Positions 37,959-45,327 of a stretch of DNA of 64,000 nucleotides are shown here, in pieces. The position numbers were made by a program, and so were the translations under genes. The stretch's first letter is position 1, and every line of letters starts with the position of its first letter. Below the pieces are notes generated by a model. That model searched no databases and was not told the origin of the DNA. It saw only the letters and a program-made list of their open reading frames with translations. The stretch comes from Hymenobacter ginkgonis (GTDB taxonomy: Bacteria > Bacteroidota > Bacteroidia > Cytophagales > Hymenobacteraceae), in NCBI RefSeq assembly GCF_009755225.1, contig NZ_WQKZ01000003.1:930001-994000 (forward strand), read 5' to 3'.

Positions 37959-38447
37959 ATGCCCGAAAATTCCCTCACTGTCTCCTGCACCCCCGAGCGC
38001 CAAGCCCTCTTGCAAGGCCTGGCTCAGCAAGCCGCTGCCTGGTGGCGCAAGCGCCTCGAAGGCCACGGCTACCTGAGCGACTTCGACAACGGCGACCATA
38101 GCCGCGCCGGCGAAACCGCCCAGCTCATGGCCAGCATGGCCGCGCTGCGCACGCCCCGGCCCGAGCCCAGCCGGTTGGAGGGCTTCGAGCAGCTGCTCCG
38201 CGAACTAGTAGTCACGCGGCTTTGGCGCGAGCCAGTGCCAGCCAGAGCCTACTCGCTGGTGCTCAGCGTGGACTACGGGCCCGAGGGCCTGCTGCGCGAG
38301 GTGGCCCAGGAAGCTGGCGTGACGGGCTTTCCTTGGAAAACCACGATGTGGGTCTGCTGGGCCGCCGACCCGGCTCAGTGCTACGTGGAAGTGCGCGCCG
38401 GCTACGGCCGCCCCACCGAGCGCCTGCCCGCGGTAGGAGGGGAGTAG
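37959..38447 (+). CDS. Hypothetical early protein
   Basis: This 162-residue protein has no recognised family. The N-terminal third is helical (QALLQGLAQQAAAWWRKRLEG) and the C-terminal half alternates short strands (YSLVLSVDYGPEGLL, TTMWVCWAADPAQCYVEV). It is unlikely to be a membrane or secreted protein. The gene follows the previous one by 20 bases. Confidence 0.5.
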   Translation: MPENSLTVSCTPERQALLQGLAQQAAAWWRKRLEGHGYLSDFDNGDHSRAGETAQLMASMAALRTPRPEPSRLEGFEQLLRELVVTRLWREPVPARAYSLVLSVDYGPEGLLREVAQEAGVTGFPWKTTMWVCWAADPAQCYVEVRAGYGRPTERLPAVGGE

Positions 38448-38498
38448 GCCCCTCATCGTCTCTAATCAGTCTTTCACACACCTAATCGCTTCTCTGCC

Positions 38499-38759
38499 AT
38501 GCACCTGAATACTACCCCCGACTTGCCGCTCGCTAAGCCCTGCATCCGCGATTTGCACGAGCTGCTGCACCAGCACCTAAGCCCGCAGCTCGTAATGCTT
38601 ACCCCCCTGCCGGAGCTGGAGCGCCGCCTGCACGAAATCGCCGCCCAGCACCCGCGCTTTCGCGAGGAAGCGCCACTAGTGCTCAGTGGGGAGGCCCGCC
38701 GCCGCCACCGCTACAGTGGCGGGCTGGGGGTGACAGGTAAGGCCAGCCAGGTAGCCTAA
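38499..38759 (+). CDS. Hypothetical small early protein
   Basis: This 86-residue protein is His/Leu-rich and mostly helical (IRDLHELLHQHLSPQLVMLTPLPELERRL). No family is recognised. It is in the early operon. Confidence 0.45.
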   Translation: MHLNTTPDLPLAKPCIRDLHELLHQHLSPQLVMLTPLPELERRLHEIAAQHPRFREEAPLVLSGEARRRHRYSGGLGVTGKASQVA

Positions 38760-38828
38760 ACTCTTCTGAATCTACGCCTTTTGCTTCTTTCTACTCATCC
38801 CTCTCTCACCCTTCTCGCTCCTTCCCTT

Positions 38829-39143
38829 ATGCCCAAGCACCTGCAGTTTCCCCGTGTTTCGCTCACCGATGCCCGCACCGGCAAGCGGGTGCGCGTGTCC
38901 GCCTTCGTCCCCGGCGACGCCGTGGTGCCCGTCCCCCAGCCGCAGCCCATTTTGGGCTACTGCTACCAGGCCGGGCACCTACGGGTGTACGTGCAGGGCA
39001 CCATGCCGCCCGCCCTGCGCACGGCGCAGGAAGAAGGGTGCCTAGACCAGGAAGTGCTGCTCGTGGCGGAGCTGCCGGCCGGCATTCAGGAAATTGACTG
39101 GACGGACTGCCGGCGCGAGTTCAGCCTACAAAAAGCGGCCTAA
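38829..39143 (+). CDS. Hypothetical early protein
   Basis: This 104-residue protein uses the ATG at 38829 (MPKHLQFPRVSLTDA); an upstream in-frame ATG would add 16 residues that look like untranslated leader. It seems beta-rich (GYCYQAGHLRVYVQGTMP, EVLLVAELPAGIQEI). No family is recognised. Its stop overlaps the stop of a minus-strand gene. Confidence 0.5.
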   Translation: MPKHLQFPRVSLTDARTGKRVRVSAFVPGDAVVPVPQPQPILGYCYQAGHLRVYVQGTMPPALRTAQEEGCLDQEVLLVAELPAGIQEIDWTDCRREFSLQKAA

Positions 39144-39508
39144 TGCGCAGCCAACGCTCGTTTGGCGGCCCGTTGCCGGCGCGCCGCCCGGTACAGGACC
39201 CGCGTCCGGCCCAGGGCCTGGCCCAGGGGCAAGCGCTCCCGCACGGCCTGGCAGCAGCACTCCTGGCTCAGCAGGGCCGAGAGGGCGTTCTCCGTCAGCT
39301 CGCGGGCCCGCGCCGCCGACACGCAGTAGCTCGTCTGCATCAGGCCATGGGTGCGGAGCCAGAGGGCATCGAGTCGGGCCGACAGGCCGGCCGGTTCCGG
39401 GCGCAGCTCCGGGGTGCCGCTGGCCAGCAGCAGGCGCACCAGGCAGTGGAGCTGGGTACTCAGCAAACTCGCGCGCCGGGGGTGGCAGCAGGAGAAAGTA
39501 GGGCACAT
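39140..39508 (-). CDS. Hypothetical protein on the opposite strand within the early region
   Basis: This 122-residue ORF starts at ATG 39508, with a possible longer start at TTG 39589. It is Leu/Arg/Ala-rich and cysteine-containing, with helices such as LHCLVRLLLASG and TENALSALLSQE. Two other frames are also open here, so coding strand choice is uncertain. The minus frame is favoured because it has the most protein-like composition and leaves a divergent AT-rich promoter region (39590-39638) shared with the next gene. No function can be proposed. Confidence 0.4.
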   Translation of the reverse strand: MCPTFSCCHPRRASLLSTQLHCLVRLLLASGTPELRPEPAGLSARLDALWLRTHGLMQTSYCVSAARARELTENALSALLSQECCCQAVRERLPLGQALGRTRVLYRAARRQRAAKRALAAH

Positions 39509-39638
39509 GGGCAGGAAAGGGGCGGGAAAGTACACCCAACGGTGGGTGCGCCCGGCCCAGGTTAAGAATTGTACCAGAGTGCCGTTCAAGACGAGCTTAC
39601 TAAAAGTTTATTTTTCGTTCAATTTCTAGCACTTTTTT

Positions 39639-40070
39639 ATGACCGCTGCCGACCTGCCCACCGTGGGCTACCTCGACCACTGGTTTCGGGCCCTGCTCGC
39701 CCGCGTCGAAGCCCCCGCGGCGGCCGCCGCGGCACCGGCCGCCAGCGACGTAGTGCTCTACAGCGTCCAAGCGCTCGCCGAGGTGCTCAGCGTGGACCCC
39801 GGCACGGTGCGCCGCTGGCTCAAGGTGGGCAAGCCGGACCCACACGACCCCCAGAACGCGGCCCAGAACATTCGCCTGCAGGCCTTCTACTTCAACTCCG
39901 AGGCCCGCATCCCCTGGGCCGCGGTGGTCGCCTACGAGCGGGGGCTGCGCTTCGAGCTGGCCACGCTGCCCCCGCCCACGGCGGCCCCACCCAAGCCTGG
40001 CACCGTGGCCCCGGTGCCGGCCCCGCCAGTCGCGAACGGCGAGCCGCCCGGGCTGCGCCTGGCCTCCTAA
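39639..40070 (+). CDS. Helix-turn-helix protein, possible excisionase-type regulator
   Basis: This 143-residue protein has a recognisable HTH segment (residues 44-60, YSVQALAEVLSVDPGTVRRWL, as in MerR/excisionase-type helix_turn_helix_17 domains), a wing-like region to about 100 and a Pro/Ala-rich tail. It could be the recombination directionality factor or an early regulator. It starts 29 bases after an AT-rich stretch containing a near -7 box at 39609-39616. Confidence 0.6.
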   Translation: MTAADLPTVGYLDHWFRALLARVEAPAAAAAAPAASDVVLYSVQALAEVLSVDPGTVRRWLKVGKPDPHDPQNAAQNIRLQAFYFNSEARIPWAAVVAYERGLRFELATLPPPTAAPPKPGTVAPVPAPPVANGEPPGLRLAS

Positions 40071-40095
40071 GTCTTTACCAGTCAATTCCCTTTTT

Positions 40096-40386
40096 ATGTC
40101 GATTGAAACCCTCACCGGCGACGAGTTTGCCCAGCTGACCGTGGCCGAGCACCAGGAGGCCCTGGGCCTGTACTCGGTCGCCGTTACCGTGCAGGCGCTG
40201 CAGCTGCGCCAATTGGAGCCCCGCTCCACCGTCCACGAGGACTGCTTGGACAAGATGGCCCGGCTGCTCACCATCCGCAAGGTGCACCAGGTGCGCCTGA
40301 ACGAAATGCAGGACGACGCGCGGGCTCCGCGCCTGCGCCTAGCCTCGCAGCAGTACGACCACAACGAATTAATTCCCATCAGCTAA
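40096..40386 (+). CDS. Hypothetical helical protein
   Basis: This 96-residue, almost all-helical protein (GDEFAQLTVAEHQEALGLYSV, QALQLRQLEPRSTVHEDCLDKM) has no recognised family. Its stop overlaps the next start as TAATG, indicating coupling to a short gene. Confidence 0.5.
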   Translation: MSIETLTGDEFAQLTVAEHQEALGLYSVAVTVQALQLRQLEPRSTVHEDCLDKMARLLTIRKVHQVRLNEMQDDARAPRLRLASQQYDHNELIPIS

Positions 40387-40565
40387 TGCCGCGCGTCAAC
40401 GTCTATTCGTCCGCATCGGTCAGCACGAAGCTGGCCTGCGCCTTCCAAGAACTCAGCCGCCTGGGCGTGGAGGTCGTGCTGCGGCCCCTTTCCGAGTTGC
40501 CGCCCGCTGCTCGCCCGCTGGCCAGCAAAGCAATCCCCACGAAGCGGGTAGGGGAGCCGCAGTAA
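40386..40565 (+). CDS. Short hypothetical protein (59 residues)
   Basis: A 59-residue ORF starts at the ATG overlapping the preceding stop and ends at TAA 40565. It begins MPRVNVYSSASVSTKLAC and continues with a helix FQELSRLGVEVVLRPLSEL. The start/stop overlap and codon use like its neighbours support it as a real gene. Function unknown. Confidence 0.5.
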   Translation: MPRVNVYSSASVSTKLACAFQELSRLGVEVVLRPLSELPPAARPLASKAIPTKRVGEPQ

Positions 40566-40618
40566 GCTTTCCGCAAGTAATTATTTCCCCTTCGTCTAAC
40601 GAAGACGTGCGGTGGTGC

Positions 40619-40751
40619 GGCCCCTAAGGGATTCCGGTCCGCTTAGGGGCCCCGGCCACCCGCCATGCCGGCTCGACGCCGGCCGGGGAGCACAGGGCCT
40701 GCACGCAGGTTCGACCGGGGGTGGATTTTGGCGTCCATACCGCCCCCGGTC
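40619..40751 (+). ncRNA. Candidate structured RNA: four hairpins in the leader before the replication gene
   Basis: A compact series of stems fills this gap. A perfect 10-bp stem lies at 40619-40628/40642-40651. A stem CCCCGGCC/GGCCGGGG at 40650-40657/40681-40688 encloses GCCGGC/GCCGGC (40667-40672/40678-40683). CCTGC/GCAGG lies at about 40698-40709, and a terminator stem ends the series. No protein frame here is convincing. It could be an attenuator or a trans-acting RNA; this is inference from structure only. Confidence 0.45.
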
Positions 40752-40768
40752 ATCTTTTTTCTTTTTTT
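40713..40768 (+). terminator. Terminator before the replication gene
   Basis: A perfect 9-bp stem (GACCGGGGG at 40713-40721, inverted at 40743-40751) is followed by two T runs. It lies 24 bases before the replication gene start, so read-through or antitermination may be needed for that gene. Confidence 0.75.
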
Positions 40769-40791
40769 AACCTCAACAGCCCCCTTCCAGC

Positions 40792-42144
40792 TTGTTGCCG
40801 CTTCCCTACACCCTGCGCTCCGCCTACAGCCGGTTAGCCCAGTTTCTCAAGACCCTGCGCGCCCAGATGCCGCTGGTGGTGCGCACCCGCACCGTGCGGG
40901 GCAAAACAGAGCAGTACCTGGTGCGCCCCAAGGCCCTCTCCGACGGCGCCCAGGCTACGGCCCGCGTGCTACTCGTCTGGGCCATCGACGCCGTGGAGCA
41001 GCTGCGCCGCGTGCCCCTGCTGCTGGAGCCCGCCACCGACGCGCGGCCCACGCCGCCCCCGGTGGCCACCAACAACGAGCAGCTCGCCGCCTTTCGCCAA
41101 GTCTCGTCCCGGGCCATTCGGGACCATTTGCGCGAATTGCAAAAAATCGGGTTCATCGCCCGCAAAGTCTTCCGCGGTACAAAGGCCAATTTCGAGGTTT
41201 ACCTCAACGCCGAGTTCGTCTGGAAAACTGCCAATAAAACCTCTAATAGTCCATTTAAGCCCAAAAATGCTCAGGCCGCCCCGGCGGCGCCAGCGCCCGC
41301 CTCGGCGACAAATCTTCCGCTTATTGTATCACTGGAAAAACAGGATAATAAGGAAATAGAAATTGCCCAGGTGGATAAGTTAGTAACCCCCGAGGCCACT
41401 GGCGGCGCGGGTGCCTTGACTGGCAACACAGGGCCGCAGGCAGGGGCAAAACCGGCCCCCACGCCGCCTGTAGCGCCCCGCCAGGCGACGAAAGCAGGGC
41501 AGGGGGGGCGGGCGGCGCCCCTGGCGCCGGCCGGGGGCACTGCGGCCGCGGCCCAGCTGCAGGCCGAGCGCCTGGCGCTCACGGCCCAGGCCTGGCACTA
41601 CGCCTGGAAGCGGCTCTACCCGAGCTGCGCCTTCGACGAAACCGAGCAGCAAAAAGCCATGCGGGCCATCTGGTACGGGGTATACCGGGGCTTCGGGCCG
41701 GTCCTAACCCCCGAGCAGTGGCAGCGCTACCACGACCAGGTGCTGCAGCGCATCGATTTGGCGGCGGCCTACTTCCAGCGCTACCCCAACAAGTTCGCGC
41801 CCAGCCCCTTTGCCGAGTTCGTGACGGGCAGCGGCTACTTCGACGCCGAGAACAGCCGCGGCTTTGTGGGCACCGAGGCCTGGCTGGCCCGCCAGGAGGC
41901 CAACCAGCGCCAGCGCAACATCACCCGCGCCCTGCTCACGGCCCGCCGGGCCCTGAAGGCCCACCGCCTGGGCCTGGCCCCGAAGCGCACCCAGGTCCTG
42001 AGCAGCCTGCAGCTCTTCCGCTACCACGAAGCCAAGCTCAAAGCCTACGGCCCGGACGCGCTGCAGCGCTACTACGCCCAGGTCGCCCAGCCGGGCGTGC
42101 CGAGCCCGCACCGTATTGCCTTTACTGCGATTGCTACCACCTAA
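40792..42144 (+). CDS. Probable phage replication protein with winged-helix N-terminus
   Basis: This 450-residue protein has an N-terminal region (about 1-150) resembling a winged-helix module used by phage replisome organisers and plasmid initiators (FRQVSSRAIRDHLRELQKIGFIARKVFRG near 102-130). A low-complexity Ala/Pro/Gly linker (about 160-250) and a C-terminal helical domain with aromatic residues (AWHYAWKRLYPSCAF, QRYHDQVLQRIDLAAAYFQRYPNKF) follow. The linker-joined two-domain form is typical of initiator or helicase-loader proteins. The start is TTG 40792 or 40795; a later ATG at 40867 is possible. The role is inferred. Confidence 0.55.
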   Translation: MLPLPYTLRSAYSRLAQFLKTLRAQMPLVVRTRTVRGKTEQYLVRPKALSDGAQATARVLLVWAIDAVEQLRRVPLLLEPATDARPTPPPVATNNEQLAAFRQVSSRAIRDHLRELQKIGFIARKVFRGTKANFEVYLNAEFVWKTANKTSNSPFKPKNAQAAPAAPAPASATNLPLIVSLEKQDNKEIEIAQVDKLVTPEATGGAGALTGNTGPQAGAKPAPTPPVAPRQATKAGQGGRAAPLAPAGGTAAAAQLQAERLALTAQAWHYAWKRLYPSCAFDETEQQKAMRAIWYGVYRGFGPVLTPEQWQRYHDQVLQRIDLAAAYFQRYPNKFAPSPFAEFVTGSGYFDAENSRGFVGTEAWLARQEANQRQRNITRALLTARRALKAHRLGLAPKRTQVLSSLQLFRYHEAKLKAYGPDALQRYYAQVAQPGVPSPHRIAFTAIATT

Positions 42145-42189
42145 TTCCTTTTCCCTCCCATTGCTACTACTTCCCCCCGCTCTGCCTCC

Positions 42190-42435
42190 GTGCAGCAATT
42201 CATTGCCAAGGCCCACACGAAGCTGCTCGTCTACTACTTCGACGGGGGCGTGCGCACCTGGTACGGGCGCAATAATCTGCCCGAGGGCCGCCTGGCGGCT
42301 GACCCGCGCGCCGTGGAAATCAAGCGCCACGACCGCTACGTGGCTAAAACCGCCCCCAGCATCAAGGTGGCGCTGCTCTACGACCAGCACACGGGCGAGG
42401 AGATTCGGCGCTTTAAAAACGGGACCTGGTCGTAA
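42190..42435 (+). CDS. Hypothetical small protein
   Basis: This 81-residue protein uses a GTG start at 42190. It is beta-rich (KLLVYYFDGGVRTWYGRN, IKVALLYDQHTGEEIRRFK). No family is recognised. Its stop overlaps the next start. Confidence 0.5.
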   Translation: MQQFIAKAHTKLLVYYFDGGVRTWYGRNNLPEGRLAADPRAVEIKRHDRYVAKTAPSIKVALLYDQHTGEEIRRFKNGTWS

Positions 42436-42797
42436 TGCGCCTGCCCCACCTCGACCAGCGCATCCACTTGCCCTGGGGCGAGGCCGGGCAGCTGGCCCAG
42501 GCCATCGAGTGGGTGCTGTGCCGGCAGCTCGAGCCCCCGGCCCGGCCGACGCTGGCCCTGGTGCTCAGCTTCGGCCCGCTCTACCGGGTGCGCGGCCGGC
42601 TGCTGGCCCGCCACTGGGTCGAGCAGCACCACGTAGGCGAGCGCCCGCGCCGGCCCTGGCGCCTGAGTTTGCGCTACGAGGAAGTGGCGGCGCTGCTGCT
42701 CATCTGGGAGCAGGCCCCGGCCGCCGGCGGGGCGTGGGGCGAAATCCAGCGGGTGAGCCTGAATCTGACGCGCTACGTGGACTTTGATAAGCGCTAG
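42435..42797 (+). CDS. Hypothetical protein
   Basis: This 120-residue protein is coupled to the previous gene by a TAATG overlap. It is helical in the middle (QLAQAIEWVLCRQLEPP) and has short strands (LALVLSFGPLYRVRG, VSLNLTRYVDFDK). No family is recognised. Confidence 0.5.
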   Translation: MRLPHLDQRIHLPWGEAGQLAQAIEWVLCRQLEPPARPTLALVLSFGPLYRVRGRLLARHWVEQHHVGERPRRPWRLSLRYEEVAALLLIWEQAPAAGGAWGEIQRVSLNLTRYVDFDKR

Positions 42798-42864
42798 GTA
42801 GGGCAGGAGTAATAGCCGAGCTTAAGGCTGGTAGACAAAGTTTTAGCGGGACCATTCAGCATAC

Positions 42865-42896
42865 TTGGTAAACAGGTATAGTTCACGGTATATTTA
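42865..42896 (+). promoter_or_regulatory. Possible promoter before the iteron-bearing gene
   Basis: TTG at 42865-42867 is separated by 21 bases from TATATTTA at 42889-42896, one mismatch from the -7 consensus, 31 bases before the ATG at 42928. Confidence 0.4.
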
Positions 42897-42927
42897 CAAA
42901 ACCGCTCGTCTGTGCCCGCTTTTCTGC

Positions 42928-43707
42928 ATGCCTTCTTCTTTACGCACTTCCCGGCTTTCTACTGCTTCCCCGTCCTTTTGCCCGCCCGCCCCTAACGCTA
43001 GGTTTGAGCAGCCTAAGCCCGCGCCCGCCGTGAAACGCATCGACTTTCCCATTAAGCCGCACCTGCTCAAATACCTGCAGGTGCACCTCAAACTCCAACG
43101 CCTGCAGGACTCGCCCATCTTGGTGGAAGACTATTTGCTTTCCAAAACCAACCGCTTTGGCTTTGCCCTTAACCAGCTGCTGCGCAAGCCCGCCAAGAGC
43201 GCCCGCCACGAGGGCAGCAGCGAGGAGTGCACGGCCGTGCTGGGGGTGGATCTGCGCAATTTCAACGCCGCCTACTACGACCTGCTGCGCGGCAAGCTCA
43301 CGAGCTACGTGGTGTTTCAGTTCAACGACTTTGTCGACGACAATTTCAAGGACACGCTCTACTGGTGGGTGCGCGAGCACCGGGCGCGCGGCTCCACCAT
43401 CAAGGACGCCATCCGCTCGTTCATGGTGTTCTACGACCTCACGGAGGACGACGTGGCCTACGAGACCCTGCGCAAAGCCGTGCAGCGCAACGCCGGCCTC
43501 GGGCCCAGCAAAAAAAAGGCGGCTAAAACGGGCGATTTTCCGATGAATCTGTCCCAAAAAACGGGCGGTTTGTCCCAAAAAAAGGGTAAAGTGTCCCAAA
43601 AAACAGGCGTTTTGTCCCAAAAGGACACCTTTTTAGCTGTGCGTCAAGAGCTTATGAAGCTGCCTCTGCACCTGTTCGAGACCGAATTCTTCCATGCTGC
43701 CCGCTAG
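42928..43707 (+). CDS. Possible replication initiator with iteron-like repeats in its coding sequence
   Basis: This 259-residue protein uses the ATG at 42928 (MPSSLRTSRL). After a Pro-rich N-terminus it has an alpha/beta domain (about 35-205: IDFPIKPHLLKYLQVHLKL, YYDLLRGKLTSYVVFQFNDFVDDNFKD, RARGSTIKDAIRSFMVFYDL). The C-terminal tail repeats L-S-Q-K four times at seven-residue steps, reflecting four DNA repeats of 21-bp period. A replication protein with its origin inside the gene, as with lambda O, is the hypothesis. I do not recognise a named family. It overlaps the next gene by 14 bases. Confidence 0.45.
   Translation: MPSSLRTSRLSTASPSFCPPAPNARFEQPKPAPAVKRIDFPIKPHLLKYLQVHLKLQRLQDSPILVEDYLLSKTNRFGFALNQLLRKPAKSARHEGSSEECTAVLGVDLRNFNAAYYDLLRGKLTSYVVFQFNDFVDDNFKDTLYWWVREHRARGSTIKDAIRSFMVFYDLTEDDVAYETLRKAVQRNAGLGPSKKKAAKTGDFPMNLSQKTGGLSQKKGKVSQKTGVLSQKDTFLAVRQELMKLPLHLFETEFFHAAR
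43551..43622 (+). repeat. Four iteron-like direct repeats, 21-bp period
   Basis: GTCCCAAAA occurs at 43551, 43572, 43593 and 43614, each exactly 21 bases apart, i.e. two helical turns. They lie within the 3' end of the preceding coding sequence. Spacing this regular is typical of initiator-binding iterons. Confidence 0.75.
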
Positions 43708-44353
43708 CGCCTACCAACTGCGCAACGTGGCGCAGCCCCCGGACGAAAACACCGGCGGCATCGAGGCGCTCTGGTACGCCTTGGCCAGCGACCTGGTTGA
43801 CTTCCCCGCCGAGGGCGAGCTGGTCATCGACCAGCTCACGCTCCAGCCCGGCGCCTACTGGTACCAGCTGGTGAGCACCCGCGGCACGGTGCGCTACAAG
43901 CAGACCCCCAAGGACCTCGGCCGCCACGGCACGAGCCAAACGCAGAAGCTCGTCGGCGTGCTGGCCCGCCACACGCCCGACCTGGCTAAAGGCTTGGAAG
44001 CACTCGAGGGCCAACCCCTAGTGGTGCTCTACCGCGACTTCAACGGACACGTGCAGCTGGTGGGCACGCCCGAGCAGCCCCTGGCCTGGACCGACAGCTA
44101 CGACTCGGGCCAGGACCCGAACCAGCGCAACAACTACGACTGGACGCTGGCCGGCGAAACGCCCCGGCGCGCCCGGCCCTACCTGGGCACCTGGGAGGTC
44201 AGTGAGCGCGGCCTGCAAAGCGGCCTGCAGCTGGGCACTTCGGGCGGCCTGGTCGAACTGCGCACTGAAAAGGGCCGGCTACTGGCCAGAGTGCCGGCCG
44301 GCAAGAGCGTGGTGCTGCGCTCCGGATTTGGACTTGATTATCAGATAGTATAA
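43694..44353 (+). CDS. Phage structural protein candidate
   Basis: This 219-residue protein appears beta-rich throughout (GELVIDQLTLQPGAYWYQLVST, PLVVLYRDFNGHVQLVGTPEQPL, GGLVELRTEKGRLLARVP). A mid-protein block with Asp, Asn and Arg (WTDSYDSGQDPNQRNNYDW) is followed by PRRARPYLG. No named family is recognised, but the composition suits a tail or baseplate component. It is coupled to the next gene by an ATG/TAA overlap at 44353. Confidence 0.5.
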   Translation: MLPASAYQLRNVAQPPDENTGGIEALWYALASDLVDFPAEGELVIDQLTLQPGAYWYQLVSTRGTVRYKQTPKDLGRHGTSQTQKLVGVLARHTPDLAKGLEALEGQPLVVLYRDFNGHVQLVGTPEQPLAWTDSYDSGQDPNQRNNYDWTLAGETPRRARPYLGTWEVSERGLQSGLQLGTSGGLVELRTEKGRLLARVPAGKSVVLRSGFGLDYQIV

Positions 44354-45327
44354 TGACCGCAGCCTTTTTTAAGCAGAAGTGGAACGCGCGTTTCCAGGAT
44401 AACGACGACTTCAAAATCAAGGAGAAGGACCTGCGCGAGTTCAAGGACGACGTCGCGGCCCTGGGCGGGGGCGCCACGGCGCAAACGGACCTAATCGTGA
44501 GCCTCTCCAACGGCAAAACGATGGGCACGCTCCAGTCCGGCGACCTCATCGCGGCTGGCACCCCGTTCGACGATGCCTTCTTTCGGCGCGTGCTCGTCGA
44601 GGCTATCTACCCCACCTACGCTACTGCAGGCCTGAGCCTAGCCCAATCGGCTGACCAGGATGGGGAAGTAGGGGAGTCAGTGGCCAACACGCTCACGGCT
44701 AACTTTTACCAGCGCGATGCCGGCGCGCTCACGGCCATTCGCATCGTTAAGAACGGCGCCCAAATCAGCTCAGGTGGCACCAGTTCGCCGTTTGTGCGCA
44801 ACTCCAACGTCGTGCGCGTGCTCGGCAGCCTCGTGTTCCAGGCCTTCGTCAGCTACGGTGCCGGCGATGCCAAGCTCGTGCCCCCGGCCAACCAGGCTGA
44901 CACGCGCCCGCCAGCCGTGCGTAACCCCGACGCTCCCCAGGCGGCCGAAACTGACTTGCCTAGCAACCAGGTGCTGCTCATCGGGTACAACAAGTTATTC
45001 TTCGGGGCCACTGCCGCGGCGCCGGCCGACTCGGCAACGGTGCGGGCCTTACCCCAGTCGCAGCTCACGAACGTCGGCCACGTCGGCCAGCTCACCACCG
45101 GCACCAGCGCAACCCGGTTTGCTATTGCCCTACCCCCCGGCTACCAGCTGCTCAACGTCACGGACGTCGATAACCAGTCGGCCAACGTCACGGCCGCTTA
45201 TGCCTCTCAGGGCACGCTCAGCGTGCAAGACCCTAGCGGAACCCCTTATAACTATACCCTTTACCTCTATACGGCGGCCACCCCCTACGCGACGTCGGCG
45301 CGCCACCTCTTTACTTATGGCACTTAG
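44353..45327 (+). CDS. Putative tail fibre or receptor-binding protein
   Basis: This 324-residue protein has an N-terminal coiled region (FFKQKWNARFQDNDDFKIKE) and then Ala/Thr/Ser-rich beta segments typical of fibre and host-contact proteins (AGLSLAQSADQDGE, TLYLYTAATPY). The coding sequence overlaps the next one by 11 bases. No specific family is recognised. Its position next to the glycine-rich fibre gene supports a tail-tip role. Confidence 0.5.
   Translation: MTAAFFKQKWNARFQDNDDFKIKEKDLREFKDDVAALGGGATAQTDLIVSLSNGKTMGTLQSGDLIAAGTPFDDAFFRRVLVEAIYPTYATAGLSLAQSADQDGEVGESVANTLTANFYQRDAGALTAIRIVKNGAQISSGGTSSPFVRNSNVVRVLGSLVFQAFVSYGAGDAKLVPPANQADTRPPAVRNPDAPQAAETDLPSNQVLLIGYNKLFFGATAAAPADSATVRALPQSQLTNVGHVGQLTTGTSATRFAIALPPGYQLLNVTDVDNQSANVTAAYASQGTLSVQDPSGTPYNYTLYLYTAATPYATSARHLFTYGT

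Noticed and set aside
40698-40725. tRNA-like T-loop sequence (GGTTCGACC)
   Set aside because: The flanking bases form a CCTGC/GCAGG hairpin and a terminator stem instead of a T-arm, and no acceptor, D or anticodon arm can be drawn.
40665-41237. 190-residue plus-strand frame starting in the structured leader
   Set aside because: It crosses the terminator and overlaps the replication gene in another frame, with shadow-like Arg/Pro composition.
44717-45316. Upstream extension of the glycine-rich fibre gene
   Set aside because: This frame lies fully inside the preceding fibre gene and has Arg/Ser/Pro shadow composition; ATG 45317 gives the sensible start.
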